Below, in pieces: positions 1 to 7,789 of a stretch of 48,996 nt of DNA (the first letter of the stretch is position 1; the number at the start of each line of letters is the position of its first letter). Both the position numbers and the translations under genes were made by a program. Under the pieces are notes generated by a model, which had not been told where the DNA came from, made no database searches, and worked only from the letters and a program-made list of their open reading frames with translations. Location: the NCBI GenBank assembly GCA_035495555.1, contig DATJFQ010000070.1:1-48996 (forward strand). The letters run 5' to 3'. This DNA is from DATJFQ01 sp035495555 (lineage in GTDB: Bacteria; Acidobacteriota; Vicinamibacteria; Vicinamibacterales; 2-12-FULL-66-21).

Positions 1-695
1 CCCCGGTACGCGTCGCCGAACACCTGGATGAGCGCCCGCTCCTCGAACGGAATGGCGATTGCGAGATAGAGAGTGCTGACGACGGCGAATACGGCGCGCG
101 TGCCGGTCATCAGGGGTGCGCCGAAGACGAAAAGCGCCCAGCCGAAGTAGAGCGGGTGGCGCACGAGGCCGTAAACGCCGCGTGTTTCGAGCGGCACGTG
201 CCGCGGTTCCGCACGCCGGCGTGCGTCCATTACAGGCCGGATGCCGGCGAGATCGAGGACGTCGATCGCCGACGAACCGCGGATCGTGAGGAGAATGCCA
301 AGGATTTGCGCGGCATATCCGACCCACCGCCAGCCGGTCGAAAGGCGGTAGATCACGCCGTCGACGGGCTGCCAGGCGAGCACGACGACGATGAAGAGGA
401 CGCTGGCGACCCACGTGAACAGCGACCGTTCGAACCAGACGGGCACGACCCGCGCGATAACCCTTTTGACGCCGGTTCGCGCGAAGAGGGAGTGATGGAG
501 GGCGAAGATCGTAAACATCGCCGTATCAAGTAAGGCGGGGACACCGACGAGATGGCTCTCCGCGGTGCCGAACGTGACGGCATAGCAATAGAGGAAGAGC
601 GCCAGCGAGACGACAAAGGCGGCCCCGCCGAGCCACGCGATGAGCAGCCACGCCCTGGCTGGGCCTCGGTGCGCCACGTCCGGAAATCGGGCCAT
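1..695 (-). CDS. NnrU/ICMT-like integral membrane methyltransferase (3' end cut by window)
   Basis: About 231 codons are visible from an ATG at 695, and the frame runs open off the window edge. The protein has several hydrophobic helices (about residues 15-42, 52-70, 92-108, 123-140, 183-215). It carries the phospholipid/isoprenylcysteine methyltransferase signature VRHPLYFGW at 178-186, with RHP at 179-181. The downstream EER...FGDAYRG is also typical of this superfamily, where the acidic segment helps bind S-adenosylmethionine. The family methylates small lipophilic thiols, carboxylates or lipids in the membrane; the substrate here cannot be read. It is divergent from the ketosynthase operon at 761, which has its own methyltransferase of the same superfamily, so a shared pathway is possible but unproven. 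A TATACT hexamer lies 11 nt before the ATG. Confidence 0.8.
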   Translation of the reverse strand, partial: MARFPDVAHRGPARAWLLIAWLGGAAFVVSLALFLYCYAVTFGTAESHLVGVPALLDTAMFTIFALHHSLFARTGVKRVIARVVPVWFERSLFTWVASVLFIVVVLAWQPVDGVIYRLSTGWRWVGYAAQILGILLTIRGSSAIDVLDLAGIRPVMDARRRAEPRHVPLETRGVYGLVRHPLYFGWALFVFGAPLMTGTRAVFAVVSTLYLAIAIPFEERALIQVFGDAYR

Positions 696-760
696 CGCCG
701 CCGAATAGTATAAGAATGCGAGGAGAAGGAGCGATAGATGCGCGAGCGGAAGGAAGGGTC
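696..760. promoter_or_regulatory. Divergent intergenic spacer with -10-like element
   Basis: This 65-bp spacer separates the minus-strand methyltransferase from the plus-strand ketosynthase. The only AT-rich core is AGTATAAG at 707-714. It reads TATACT on the minus strand (712 to 707, 11 nt before the ATG at 695) and TATAAG on the plus strand (709-714). No convincing -35 box is seen in either direction. A purine-rich GGAAGGAAG at about 748-756 is a good ribosome-binding site for the GTG at 761. Confidence 0.35.
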
Positions 761-2029
761 GTGAGCACGCCGCGGGTCGCGATTACGGGCATCGGCGCCG
801 TGACGCCGTTCGGGATCGGGCGGGAGCGGTTCTGGGCGTGCCTGTCGCGCGGGTGCAGCGGTACGCGTGCGATCACGGAATTTGATGCGAGCCCGTTTCC
901 CTGCCAGGTGGCAGCGCCGGTGCCGCCGGTGAGCGTCGACGACGTGCCGGACGTGAGCGCGCGCGCGGGCGCCGAAAGCGATCGGGCGGGGCGGCCGGAC
1001 CCGCGCCGCTACTCCCGCGCCTCGCTGATCGCGGTCATCGCCGCACGCGAAGCGTGGCTCGACGCAGGCCTGCGCCTGCGCGAGCCGAACGCCGGGGTGC
1101 TCGTCGGAAGCGGCGCCGGCGGGATCGACGTCGCCGAACGCCAGTACTACGAGTTCTACAACGACGGCTGGAAGCGCGTGACGCCGTACGCGATTCCCGT
1201 GTCGATCGTCGGGATGATTTCCAGCGAGATCTCGATCTCACTGGAGCTCCACGGGATCAGCCACGTCGTCTCCACCGGCTGCACCAGTTCCACCGATGCG
1301 ATCGGCTACGCGGTCTCGGTCATCCGATCGGGCGAAGCCGACGTGATCCTGTCGGGCGGTGCCGACGCGTGCGTCACGCCGGGGATGATCTTCGGCTTCT
1401 CGAAGATGAAGGCGGTGTCGACGCGCTACAACGACGCCCCGGCGGAAGCGTCGAGGCCGTTCGACCGCGGCCGCGACGGGTTCGTGCTCGGCGAGGGCGC
1501 GTGGATGCTGACGCTGGAACGTGAGGACCGCGCGCGTGCGCGCGGGGCGCGGATCTACGCCACCGTCGACGGCTATGCCTCGACCTGCGACGCCTACCAC
1601 CGCGTGCAGATGGATCCCGACGGCGAGCAGATCGTGCGCGCGATGAGCCTCGCCGTGCAGCGATCGGGGCGTTCGGTTGACGAGATCGGCTACGTCAACT
1701 TTCACGGCACCTCGACGGTGTTGAACGATGCCGTCGAAGCGCGATGCGTCCGCGAGGTGTTCGGCGCGCACCACGTCGCCGGCTCGTCGATCAAATCGAT
1801 GATCGGCCACCCGCAGGGGGCGAGTGGCGCCGCGGGGATCGTGGCGACGGCGCTGGCACTCTCGCGCGGGTTCCTCCCGCCGACCATCAATCAGCGCGAT
1901 CCGGATCCGGTCTGCGACCTCGATGTGATTCCCAATACGGGCCGCGCCGTGCAGGTGGACGCGGGGCTCTGCAACTGCCTCGGATTTGGTTCTAAAAACA
2001 GCGCCATCGTGCTGGGTGCTTGCCGGTGA
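761..2029 (+). CDS. Beta-ketoacyl-ACP synthase (FabF-type)
   Basis: This is a 422-residue condensing enzyme of the KAS II type, which elongates acyl-ACP with malonyl-ACP. All catalytic residues are present: Cys174 in STGCTSS, His315 in FHGTST, and Lys345 and His350 in SSIKSMIGH. The N terminus RVAITGIGAVTPFG matches the usual family start. I chose the GTG at 761 because a purine-rich ribosome-binding site precedes it and the frame upstream (ATG at 716) adds only non-conserved residues. The gene does not sit in a fab cluster. It is followed by a flavin oxidoreductase and an ICMT-type methyltransferase, so it more likely makes a specialised acyl or polyketide precursor than bulk fatty acids. 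No ACP or chain-length-factor gene is visible nearby. Confidence 0.88.
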   Translation: MSTPRVAITGIGAVTPFGIGRERFWACLSRGCSGTRAITEFDASPFPCQVAAPVPPVSVDDVPDVSARAGAESDRAGRPDPRRYSRASLIAVIAAREAWLDAGLRLREPNAGVLVGSGAGGIDVAERQYYEFYNDGWKRVTPYAIPVSIVGMISSEISISLELHGISHVVSTGCTSSTDAIGYAVSVIRSGEADVILSGGADACVTPGMIFGFSKMKAVSTRYNDAPAEASRPFDRGRDGFVLGEGAWMLTLEREDRARARGARIYATVDGYASTCDAYHRVQMDPDGEQIVRAMSLAVQRSGRSVDEIGYVNFHGTSTVLNDAVEARCVREVFGAHHVAGSSIKSMIGHPQGASGAAGIVATALALSRGFLPPTINQRDPDPVCDLDVIPNTGRAVQVDAGLCNCLGFGSKNSAIVLGACR

Positions 2030-2065
2030 ACTCGGCCAACGCGAGCGAGCGTCAGCGAGCAAGCC

Positions 2066-2138
2066 ACGCGCGCGGAGCGGGGCATGGGGCCCCCGCGAGC
2101 GCGCGTGCAGGGGGGTACGGCGGGGCGAAGCCCCCCGC
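2066..2138 (+). other. Two strong GC-rich hairpins between ketosynthase and oxidoreductase genes
   Basis: The 115-bp spacer (2030-2144) holds two inverted repeats. The first (2066-2106) pairs ACGCGCGC with GCGCGCGT, then GCGGGG (2077-2082) with CCCCGC (2091-2096), around a small loop. The second has the core GGGGC-GAA-GCCCC at 2122-2134. The ATG at 2145 follows only 10 nt later. No U-tract follows, so a simple intrinsic terminator is unlikely. A REP-like dispersed repeat or an attenuator controlling the downstream two genes are both possible. Confidence 0.5.
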
Positions 2139-2144
2139 AGAGTG

Positions 2145-3278
2145 ATGTTCGATGTCATTGTCTGTGGTGCCGGACCGGCCGGCAGCGTGGCCGCAATTTC
2201 GCTTGCGCGCGGCGGTGCACGCGTACTGGTCCTCGACCGTGCGCGTTTCCCCCGCGACAAGCTGTGTGGCGACACGCTGAACCCGGGCACCGTGCGGTAT
2301 CTCGGCCGCCTGGGGCTGGCGGACGATCTCGCCGCGTGCTCGTCGCCCGTTGACGGCATGATCATTTCCGGGGAGCGCGGCACGCGCATCCAGGCCCGCT
2401 ACCGCCGCGGCAGGCGCGGCATGTCGATTCTGCGGCGCGACCTCGATGATCGCCTGCTGCAGGCGGCCGCCAGGAGCGGCGCGCGCATCGAAGAGGGCGT
2501 GCTCGTACGAGGTCCCCTCGTCGACACGACGAATGGCACTCCGCGCGTGCGAGGTGTCGTGCTCGCGGGTCGCGGCGGCGCCGACGTGCGTGTACCCGCC
2601 CCGCTCGTCATTGCGGCGGACGGCCGTCGGTCGAGGCTGGCGCTCGCGCTGCACCTCATTCGTCATCCCCCGCGCCCGCGGCGCTGGGCGATTGGCGCAT
2701 ATTTCGACGGGGTGGCCGGCGTGACCACATTCGGCGAGATGCACGTGCGGCGCGATCGCTACATCGGCGTCGCGCCCGTGCCGCCCGGCCTGGCCAACAT
2801 CTGTTATGTGTCCGAGCACACCGAGGGCTTCCGGGATCCTGCCGCCGCGCTCTGGGCGGCCATCCGTGCCGACGGCGTTCTCGCCGAACGCTGCACGTGC
2901 GCGCGAATGGTCACGCCGCCGACGTCGCTCGGGCCGCTTGCGGTCGAGGCCTCGGCGTGCGGCGTTCCGGGGCTGCTGCTCGCGGGGGACGCCGCCGGGT
3001 TCATCGACCCGATGACGGGGGACGGCCTCCGCTTCGCGATCGAGGGCGGCGATCTCGCGGCGCGCGCCGCGCTCGCGGCGCTTGCCGACGGCCATGCGGC
3101 CCATCACCGCCTCGAAACGTGGCGCGCTCACGCGTTCAGGCGCAAGCACCGCTTCAACCGCGTGCTGCGGTCGCTGGTTGCCGCGCCTTCCGCCGTCGCC
3201 GCCGCGAGCGCTGCCGCGCGCATCGCTCCGTGGGCCATCCGTCACGTCGTCGACGTCGCGGGCGACGTCGGTTTGTGA
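2145..3278 (+). CDS. FAD-dependent oxidoreductase, geranylgeranyl-reductase/aromatic-hydroxylase-like
   Basis: This 377-residue flavoprotein starts at the ATG just before the Rossmann motif; the open frame upstream runs through the hairpin spacer and is not conserved-looking. GAGPAG at residues 8-13 binds the FAD ADP moiety. An acidic/arginine run ends the second strand (LVLDRARFPRDK), and LCGDTLNPG follows at 40-48. The second FAD motif, LLLAGDAAGFIDPMTGDG, lies at about residues 280-297. This architecture is shared by geranylgeranyl reductases, flavin halogenases and hydroxylases; no halogenase WxWxIP motif is visible. It lies between a ketosynthase and a methyltransferase and overlaps the latter by 4 nt, so it probably oxidises or reduces the product of the ketosynthase. 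Confidence 0.82.
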   Translation: MFDVIVCGAGPAGSVAAISLARGGARVLVLDRARFPRDKLCGDTLNPGTVRYLGRLGLADDLAACSSPVDGMIISGERGTRIQARYRRGRRGMSILRRDLDDRLLQAAARSGARIEEGVLVRGPLVDTTNGTPRVRGVVLAGRGGADVRVPAPLVIAADGRRSRLALALHLIRHPPRPRRWAIGAYFDGVAGVTTFGEMHVRRDRYIGVAPVPPGLANICYVSEHTEGFRDPAAALWAAIRADGVLAERCTCARMVTPPTSLGPLAVEASACGVPGLLLAGDAAGFIDPMTGDGLRFAIEGGDLAARAALAALADGHAAHHRLETWRAHAFRRKHRFNRVLRSLVAAPSAVAAASAAARIAPWAIRHVVDVAGDVGL

Positions 3279-3781
3279 TCGTCGCCCTCGTTGCGCTCGC
3301 GGTGTTCGCGCCGATGGTTGCGGAAGCCGTCGTCTCGCGGCGTCACGAACGCGTGCTCCGCGAGGCCGGCGCGATCGAACCCGCGGGCGACGTGTACCGC
3401 GTCATGCAGGCGGCCTATCCCGCCGCATTTCTCGTGATGATCGCCGAAGGACTCTGGCGAGGCGCCGCGACAGGCGCCGTGTTCGTCGGCGGCGCGGCGC
3501 TGTTCGCCGCCGCGAAAATCCTGAAATATTGGGCGATCGAAACGCTCGGCGTGCGCTGGACCTTCCGCGTGCTCGTACCGCCCGGGTCGCACCCGATCGC
3601 AGGGGGCCCGTATCGATGGCTGCGCCACCCGAACTATCTGGCGGTCGTCGGCGAGCTGGCCGGGACGGCGTGCATGACGCGCGCGCTCGTCGCGGGGCCG
3701 CTCGCAACGCTCGGATTCGCGGCCCTGATGCTGGCGCGAATCCGTGTAGAAAATAGGGCGATCCGCGTGCAGAGGCGGTAG
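3275..3781 (+). CDS. ICMT-family membrane methyltransferase
   Basis: A 168-residue membrane protein starts at a GTG that overlaps the stop of the oxidoreductase gene (GTGA), so translation is probably coupled. Hydrophobic segments occur at about residues 2-18, 43-62, 66-82 and 130-155. The ICMT signature GPYRWLRHPNYLAVVGE lies at about 110-126. Members methylate carboxyl or hydroxyl groups of lipophilic substrates at the membrane. ICMT-like enzymes accompany flavin hydroxylases in alkylresorcinol/quinone operons of the srs type. Here a FabF-type synthase replaces the type III PKS, so this comparison is an inference about pathway logic only. Confidence 0.83.
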   Translation: MIVALVALAVFAPMVAEAVVSRRHERVLREAGAIEPAGDVYRVMQAAYPAAFLVMIAEGLWRGAATGAVFVGGAALFAAAKILKYWAIETLGVRWTFRVLVPPGSHPIAGGPYRWLRHPNYLAVVGELAGTACMTRALVAGPLATLGFAALMLARIRVENRAIRVQRR

Positions 3782-3791
3782 AATCCCCGCC

Positions 3792-4973
3792 ATGCCTCTC
3801 AGCCGCCGCTCGTTCGTCCAGGCGTTGGGTCTCGGCACCGTCGCTGCTGCGGCGTATGGCCCTTCCAGAGTCCTTGCCGCGCGTGGGCGTGAGGCGCTCG
3901 CGGAACTCCCGCCCTGGGAACGCGACCGGGCGCTCGCGTTGTCGGCCAACGGCAGCGCAATCCGGCTGAACAGCAACGAGAACCCGATCGGTCCGGGCCC
4001 CGCCGCCATCGATGCGATTCGGTCCGCTCTCTCGGAGGCGAACCGGTATCCGTTCGCGTCCGAGACCGACGTCACCGCCGCGATCGCGCGTGCGCGCGGT
4101 GTGCCGGTTGACCACGTGCTGATCGGCTGCGGGTCCACCGAAGTGCTGAAGATGGCGGTGACCGCGTGCGTCAGCCCGACGCGCGCGCTCGTGACCGCGT
4201 CGCCGACATTTGAAGATCCCGGATACAACGCGCGTGCAATGGGTGCGCCCGTGATCGAGGTTCCCGTCGACCGTGACCTGCGACTCGATCTCGATGCCAT
4301 GCGCGATCGCGCAACGAATGCGGGGCTGATTTTTTTCTGCAACCCGAACAATCCGACGGCGACGGTGCACGGTGCACCGGCGGTGTCGGCCTTCGTGTCC
4401 GCCGTCAACCGCATCTCGCCAAAGACGACGATTCTGATCGACGAGGCGTACCACGAATACGTGGACGACCCCGCATATCAGACCGCGATTCCTCTTGCGC
4501 TCGAAAACCCGCGGGTCATCGTCTCGCGGACGTTCTCGAAGGTGTTCGGAATGGCGGGCCTGCGGATCGGCTACGCGATTGGCCGGCCCGAGGCGCTCGA
4601 CGCGTTGAAGAAGCACCGGCTCGACGTCGGGGTGAACGTGCTCGCCGCGGCGGCGGCCATGGGGAGCCTGGCCGACGCCGACCACATCGCGGCGGAGCGC
4701 TCGCGCAACCGCGAGGTGCGCCGGTTTACCCGCGGCGCCATCGTCAAGCTGGGATATCCCGTGCCGGTGTCGAACACGAACTTCGTGATGTTCGACGTCC
4801 GTCGAAAGGTCACGGACGTCATCGACGGGTGTCGCAAGGAAGGCGTGCTCATCGGCCGTCCGTTCCCGCCGCTCGACACCCACGCGCGGATCTCGATCGG
4901 GACGATGGACGAGATGCGGACGTGCGTGGACGTCCTCGGGCGCGTGCTGGGACGCACCACGAGCCACGGGTGA
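3792..4973 (+). CDS. Tat-exported class I/II PLP aminotransferase (HisC-like)
   Basis: A 393-residue fold-type I aminotransferase of the histidinol-phosphate aminotransferase family. The core includes RLNSNENPIGPGP, the FFCNPNNPT motif, the ILIDEAYHEY aspartate, and the Schiff-base lysine Lys250 in SRTFSKVFGMAG, with the phosphate-binding RIGY after it. Unusually for a PLP enzyme, the N terminus is a twin-arginine signal: SRRSFVQ at residues 4-10, then a hydrophobic alanine-rich stretch to about residue 30. That predicts a periplasmic location. TAGAAT lies 7 nt before the ATG, so the gene may have its own near-leaderless promoter. The next gene overlaps its stop by 4 nt. The substrate is unknown; a role in histidine synthesis is unlikely given the export signal. 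Confidence 0.85.
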   Translation: MPLSRRSFVQALGLGTVAAAAYGPSRVLAARGREALAELPPWERDRALALSANGSAIRLNSNENPIGPGPAAIDAIRSALSEANRYPFASETDVTAAIARARGVPVDHVLIGCGSTEVLKMAVTACVSPTRALVTASPTFEDPGYNARAMGAPVIEVPVDRDLRLDLDAMRDRATNAGLIFFCNPNNPTATVHGAPAVSAFVSAVNRISPKTTILIDEAYHEYVDDPAYQTAIPLALENPRVIVSRTFSKVFGMAGLRIGYAIGRPEALDALKKHRLDVGVNVLAAAAAMGSLADADHIAAERSRNREVRRFTRGAIVKLGYPVPVSNTNFVMFDVRRKVTDVIDGCRKEGVLIGRPFPPLDTHARISIGTMDEMRTCVDVLGRVLGRTTSHG

Positions 4974-6361
4974 AGCCGCCGTGGTGGGTCCGCGCACTCG
5001 ACGGCGCAGCCGTCGTCGTGCTGCTCCTCGGACTGTTCGAACTCTTCTTCGGCGGCTTCGCTCTGGGGACGCCCCCGCTCGAACTGCAGCTCCGCGACCC
5101 CTGGCGGATTCTGTTCGTGGCGGCGGCGTGCGCCGCAATCCGCCACGCCGCGCATCCGGCGAATCCTCTGCACCGGCGCCTGCTGACGGCGGTCCGTCAG
5201 ACGCGACACGATCTTGCCGCCGCGGCGGCCGCCGCGTTCGCCACTCGCGTCGCCGTACTGGTCGTCGCGTATTTCGCGGTGCTCATCATCGGCATGGCCC
5301 AGCCGGGATTCGAGGTGTCGGGCGATCCGCTGTTCAATCTGCCCGCGCGGTTCGACGCCGGATGGTACGCGGGGATCGCGACCGACGGGTACTACTTTCA
5401 GGGGCGGTTCGATCGGCAGCAGAACCTTGCGTTCTTTCCCGCCTTTCCGCTGCTGATGCGAGGGGCAGGGTACCTCGTCGGGGTACATGAACGGGGAGTA
5501 CCGGTCGAGCGTCGCGGCGGCCGATTGCTGTGGGGCGGCACGTTTCTGTCGCTCTTCGCGTTTGCGTGGGCGGCGGTGTATCTCGTCCGCCTCGGGCTGG
5601 ACGTCGGTGCAGGAGAGAACGCGTTGACCGCGGCGGTGCTCGTGTCGGCCTATCCGTTCGCGGTCTTCTTCAGCGCGGCCTATACGGAGAGCCTGTTTCT
5701 GCTCGGTAGCGTTGCCGCGTTCTACTACTTCCGGCGCGGCCAGTGGGCCGCGTCCGCTGGGTGGGGAGTGCTCGTCGGGCTGACGCGTCCGAACGGGTGT
5801 TTCCTGAGCGTCGTCCTCGCGTTGCTGCTCGTCGAACGCATTCGCCACACGAAGAGTACGCGCCATCTGCTGGTGCCGCTCGCCGCGGCGGCAGCGCCGG
5901 GCATCGGGATGCTCGCCTTCACGGTGTATCTCAAATATCTGACCGGTGTGTGGTTCGGCTGGGCGCGCATGCAGGGAGCGTGGGGCCGTTCGTACGCTGG
6001 CATCGAAGGCGTCGCGGGTAGCGTCGGCTGGGTGGCGAATCTGGGCCTGGTGCGTCTGATCGCGGAGCGTCCAGTCGACGCGCTCAATGGCGCGGCGCTG
6101 ATCTTCATGCTGGCGATGATCTGGCCCGTGTGGCGGCGGCTCGGCGTTGCATGGGCGGCGCTCATCGGCGTGAACGTGCTGCCGCCGCTGCTCGCGGGAG
6201 GATTGCTGTCAATGGGACGGATCACGTCGACGCTGTTTCCCGCATTCATCGCGCTGGCGATGGTGCTCCCGCGGCGGGCGCTTGCGCCCGTGCTGGCGAT
6301 CTTCGCGCTCGGGCAGGGCCTCGTCGCCGTCCTCTTCTTCACATGGCGACCGCTGTTCTGA
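4970..6361 (+). CDS. PIG-V-like GT-C glycosyltransferase, first tandem copy
   Basis: A 463-residue polytopic membrane protein starts at a GTG overlapping the aminotransferase stop. It resembles the PIG-V/mannosyltransferase group. The large first loop carries RFDAGWY at 127-133 (Asp129 probably the acidic catalytic residue), followed by a GIATDGYYF segment and an AFFPAFPLLMRG segment. The conserved AAYTESLFLL and LTRPNGCFL motifs follow further on. Such enzymes transfer a sugar from a polyprenyl-phosphate donor on the outer face of the cytoplasmic membrane. The next gene is a clear paralogue with the same motif order. The acceptor cannot be deduced; export of the upstream aminotransferase to the same compartment is compatible with amino-sugar or glycolipid work, but this is speculative. 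Confidence 0.8.
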   Translation: MKPPWWVRALDGAAVVVLLLGLFELFFGGFALGTPPLELQLRDPWRILFVAAACAAIRHAAHPANPLHRRLLTAVRQTRHDLAAAAAAAFATRVAVLVVAYFAVLIIGMAQPGFEVSGDPLFNLPARFDAGWYAGIATDGYYFQGRFDRQQNLAFFPAFPLLMRGAGYLVGVHERGVPVERRGGRLLWGGTFLSLFAFAWAAVYLVRLGLDVGAGENALTAAVLVSAYPFAVFFSAAYTESLFLLGSVAAFYYFRRGQWAASAGWGVLVGLTRPNGCFLSVVLALLLVERIRHTKSTRHLLVPLAAAAAPGIGMLAFTVYLKYLTGVWFGWARMQGAWGRSYAGIEGVAGSVGWVANLGLVRLIAERPVDALNGAALIFMLAMIWPVWRRLGVAWAALIGVNVLPPLLAGGLLSMGRITSTLFPAFIALAMVLPRRALAPVLAIFALGQGLVAVLFFTWRPLF

Positions 6362-7770
6362 GGCCGCTCCCGCGCTGGACCCGACTCATCGACGCGGTGA
6401 CGGTGACAGCCGTCCTCGCGGCGATCGACGTGTGGCTGTCGGGCGGCTTCGCCGCATCCGTCGGCCCGGCGCGTCTGTCGATTCGCTCGCCGGGCCGCAT
6501 CTTCCTGGCCGCTGTTCTATTGGGGGTCGTCCGGCACCTGCTCTTTCGAGGCGAGCCGCTGCACCGTCGAATGCAGAATGGCATCGGCAGAATTCGCCGG
6601 AGCGAAACCGCGCCAGTCGTGACGGTGGCGCTGATCTCACGAGCGGCGGTGCTCCTCGTCGCGCTCTTCGCGGTGCTGACGTTCGGGTTGTCACAATCGG
6701 AAGTCGGATTCACGCTTGCCGACGATCCGCTCCTGAATCTGCCCGCCCGCTTCGATGCGGGGTGGTACGGGACGATTGCGCAGGACGGATATTCGTTCAG
6801 CGGGCGCTACGACCGCCAGCAGAACATTGCGTTCTTCCCCGCGTTCCCGCTGCTCATGCGCGCAGCGGGCACGGTGACCGGAGGATTTGCGCCGGGCATT
6901 CCAAAACCGTGGCGTCAGGCGCGGGTGATGTGGGGAGGCGTCCTGCTGTCGATTGCCGCATTCACGTGGGCCTCGGTCTACGTGTTCCGCCTCGCGCGCG
7001 ACCTGGGATTGTCCGCACGCGCGCACGCCTCGGTGTCGCTGCTCGCCGCCTATCCGTTTGCCGCGTACTACAGCGCCGCGTATACCGAAGGCGTGTTCCT
7101 GCTGGGCAGCGTCGCGGCGTTTTACCACTTCAGGCGCCGCGAATGGCCGGCATCCGTGTTGTGGGGGGTGCTCGTCGGGTTGACCCGCCCGAACGGGTGC
7201 TTTCTCAGCATCGCGCTCGCAGTACTGATTTTCGAGGAGTGGCGCCGGTCGCGCACCGAACGTGCGCCGTATCCCGTTGTCGTCGCGTTCGCGGCGGCGT
7301 CGGCGCCCGGCATCGGCCTCGTGCTGTACAGCGCTTATATCAAATCGCTGACGGGATCCTGGCTGGCGTGGGCGCGCGTGCAGGAAGCGTGGGGACGATC
7401 GTTCGAGGGATTCGCGCCGCTCGAGCGCGGTGCCGGATGGGTGTGGAACGAAGGACTCCTGCGCGTCGTGTCGCACCTGCCCTTCGATGCGCTGAATGCG
7501 GCGGCGCTGGCCTTCGCGATTCTCTTGATCTGGCCGATCTGGCGGCGGCTCGGCGCGGCCTGGGCCGCGTTCGTCCTCATCAATATCGGTATCCCGTTCA
7601 TCGGCGGCGGCGTGTTGTCGCTGGGACGAATGACGTCGACGCTCTTTCCGCTCTTCATCGCGCTGGCGGCCATTCTCCCCGAGAGTTTGGTCATGCCGGT
7701 CGTCCTGTCGTTCGCGATTGCACAGGGGCTCGTGGCCGCGCTGTTTTTCACCTGGCGTCCGATGTTCTGA
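6343..7770 (+). CDS. PIG-V-like GT-C glycosyltransferase, second tandem copy
   Basis: A 475-residue paralogue of the preceding gene begins at an ATG 19 nt inside it. It keeps every landmark: RFDAGWY at 136-142 (Asp138), a GTIAQDGYSF segment, AFFPAFPLL, AAYTEGVFLLG and LTRPNGCFLS. About 10 to 11 hydrophobic segments are spread along the protein. Both proteins end in nearly the same FFTWRP(L/M)F. The shared ends, motif order and loop spacing show a tandem duplication. The two may act in sequence on one glycan or form a heteromer. Nothing in either copy looks broken. Confidence 0.8.
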   Translation: MATAVLRPLPRWTRLIDAVTVTAVLAAIDVWLSGGFAASVGPARLSIRSPGRIFLAAVLLGVVRHLLFRGEPLHRRMQNGIGRIRRSETAPVVTVALISRAAVLLVALFAVLTFGLSQSEVGFTLADDPLLNLPARFDAGWYGTIAQDGYSFSGRYDRQQNIAFFPAFPLLMRAAGTVTGGFAPGIPKPWRQARVMWGGVLLSIAAFTWASVYVFRLARDLGLSARAHASVSLLAAYPFAAYYSAAYTEGVFLLGSVAAFYHFRRREWPASVLWGVLVGLTRPNGCFLSIALAVLIFEEWRRSRTERAPYPVVVAFAAASAPGIGLVLYSAYIKSLTGSWLAWARVQEAWGRSFEGFAPLERGAGWVWNEGLLRVVSHLPFDALNAAALAFAILLIWPIWRRLGAAWAAFVLINIGIPFIGGGVLSLGRMTSTLFPLFIALAAILPESLVMPVVLSFAIAQGLVAALFFTWRPMF

Positions 7771-7776
7771 CATAAT
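7747..7776 (+). promoter_or_regulatory. Candidate promoter of the TPR-protease/MoxR operon
   Basis: TTCACC (7747-7752), an 18-nt spacer and CATAAT (7771-7776) form a plausible sigma-70 type promoter. It lies inside the 3' end of the glycosyltransferase gene and in the 19-bp spacer after it. The ATG at 7790 is 13 nt past the -10, so the leader would be about 7 nt. Confidence 0.45.
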
Positions 7777-7789
7777 CGATCGACCTATC

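Noticed and set aside
1986..2144. N-terminal extension of the FAD oxidoreductase
   Set aside because: It reads through the hairpin spacer and overlaps the ketosynthase; the Rossmann motif begins right after the ATG at 2145.
3402..5138. A 578-residue minus-strand open frame across the ICMT and aminotransferase genes
   Set aside because: No recognisable motif, and both plus-strand genes are clear family members.
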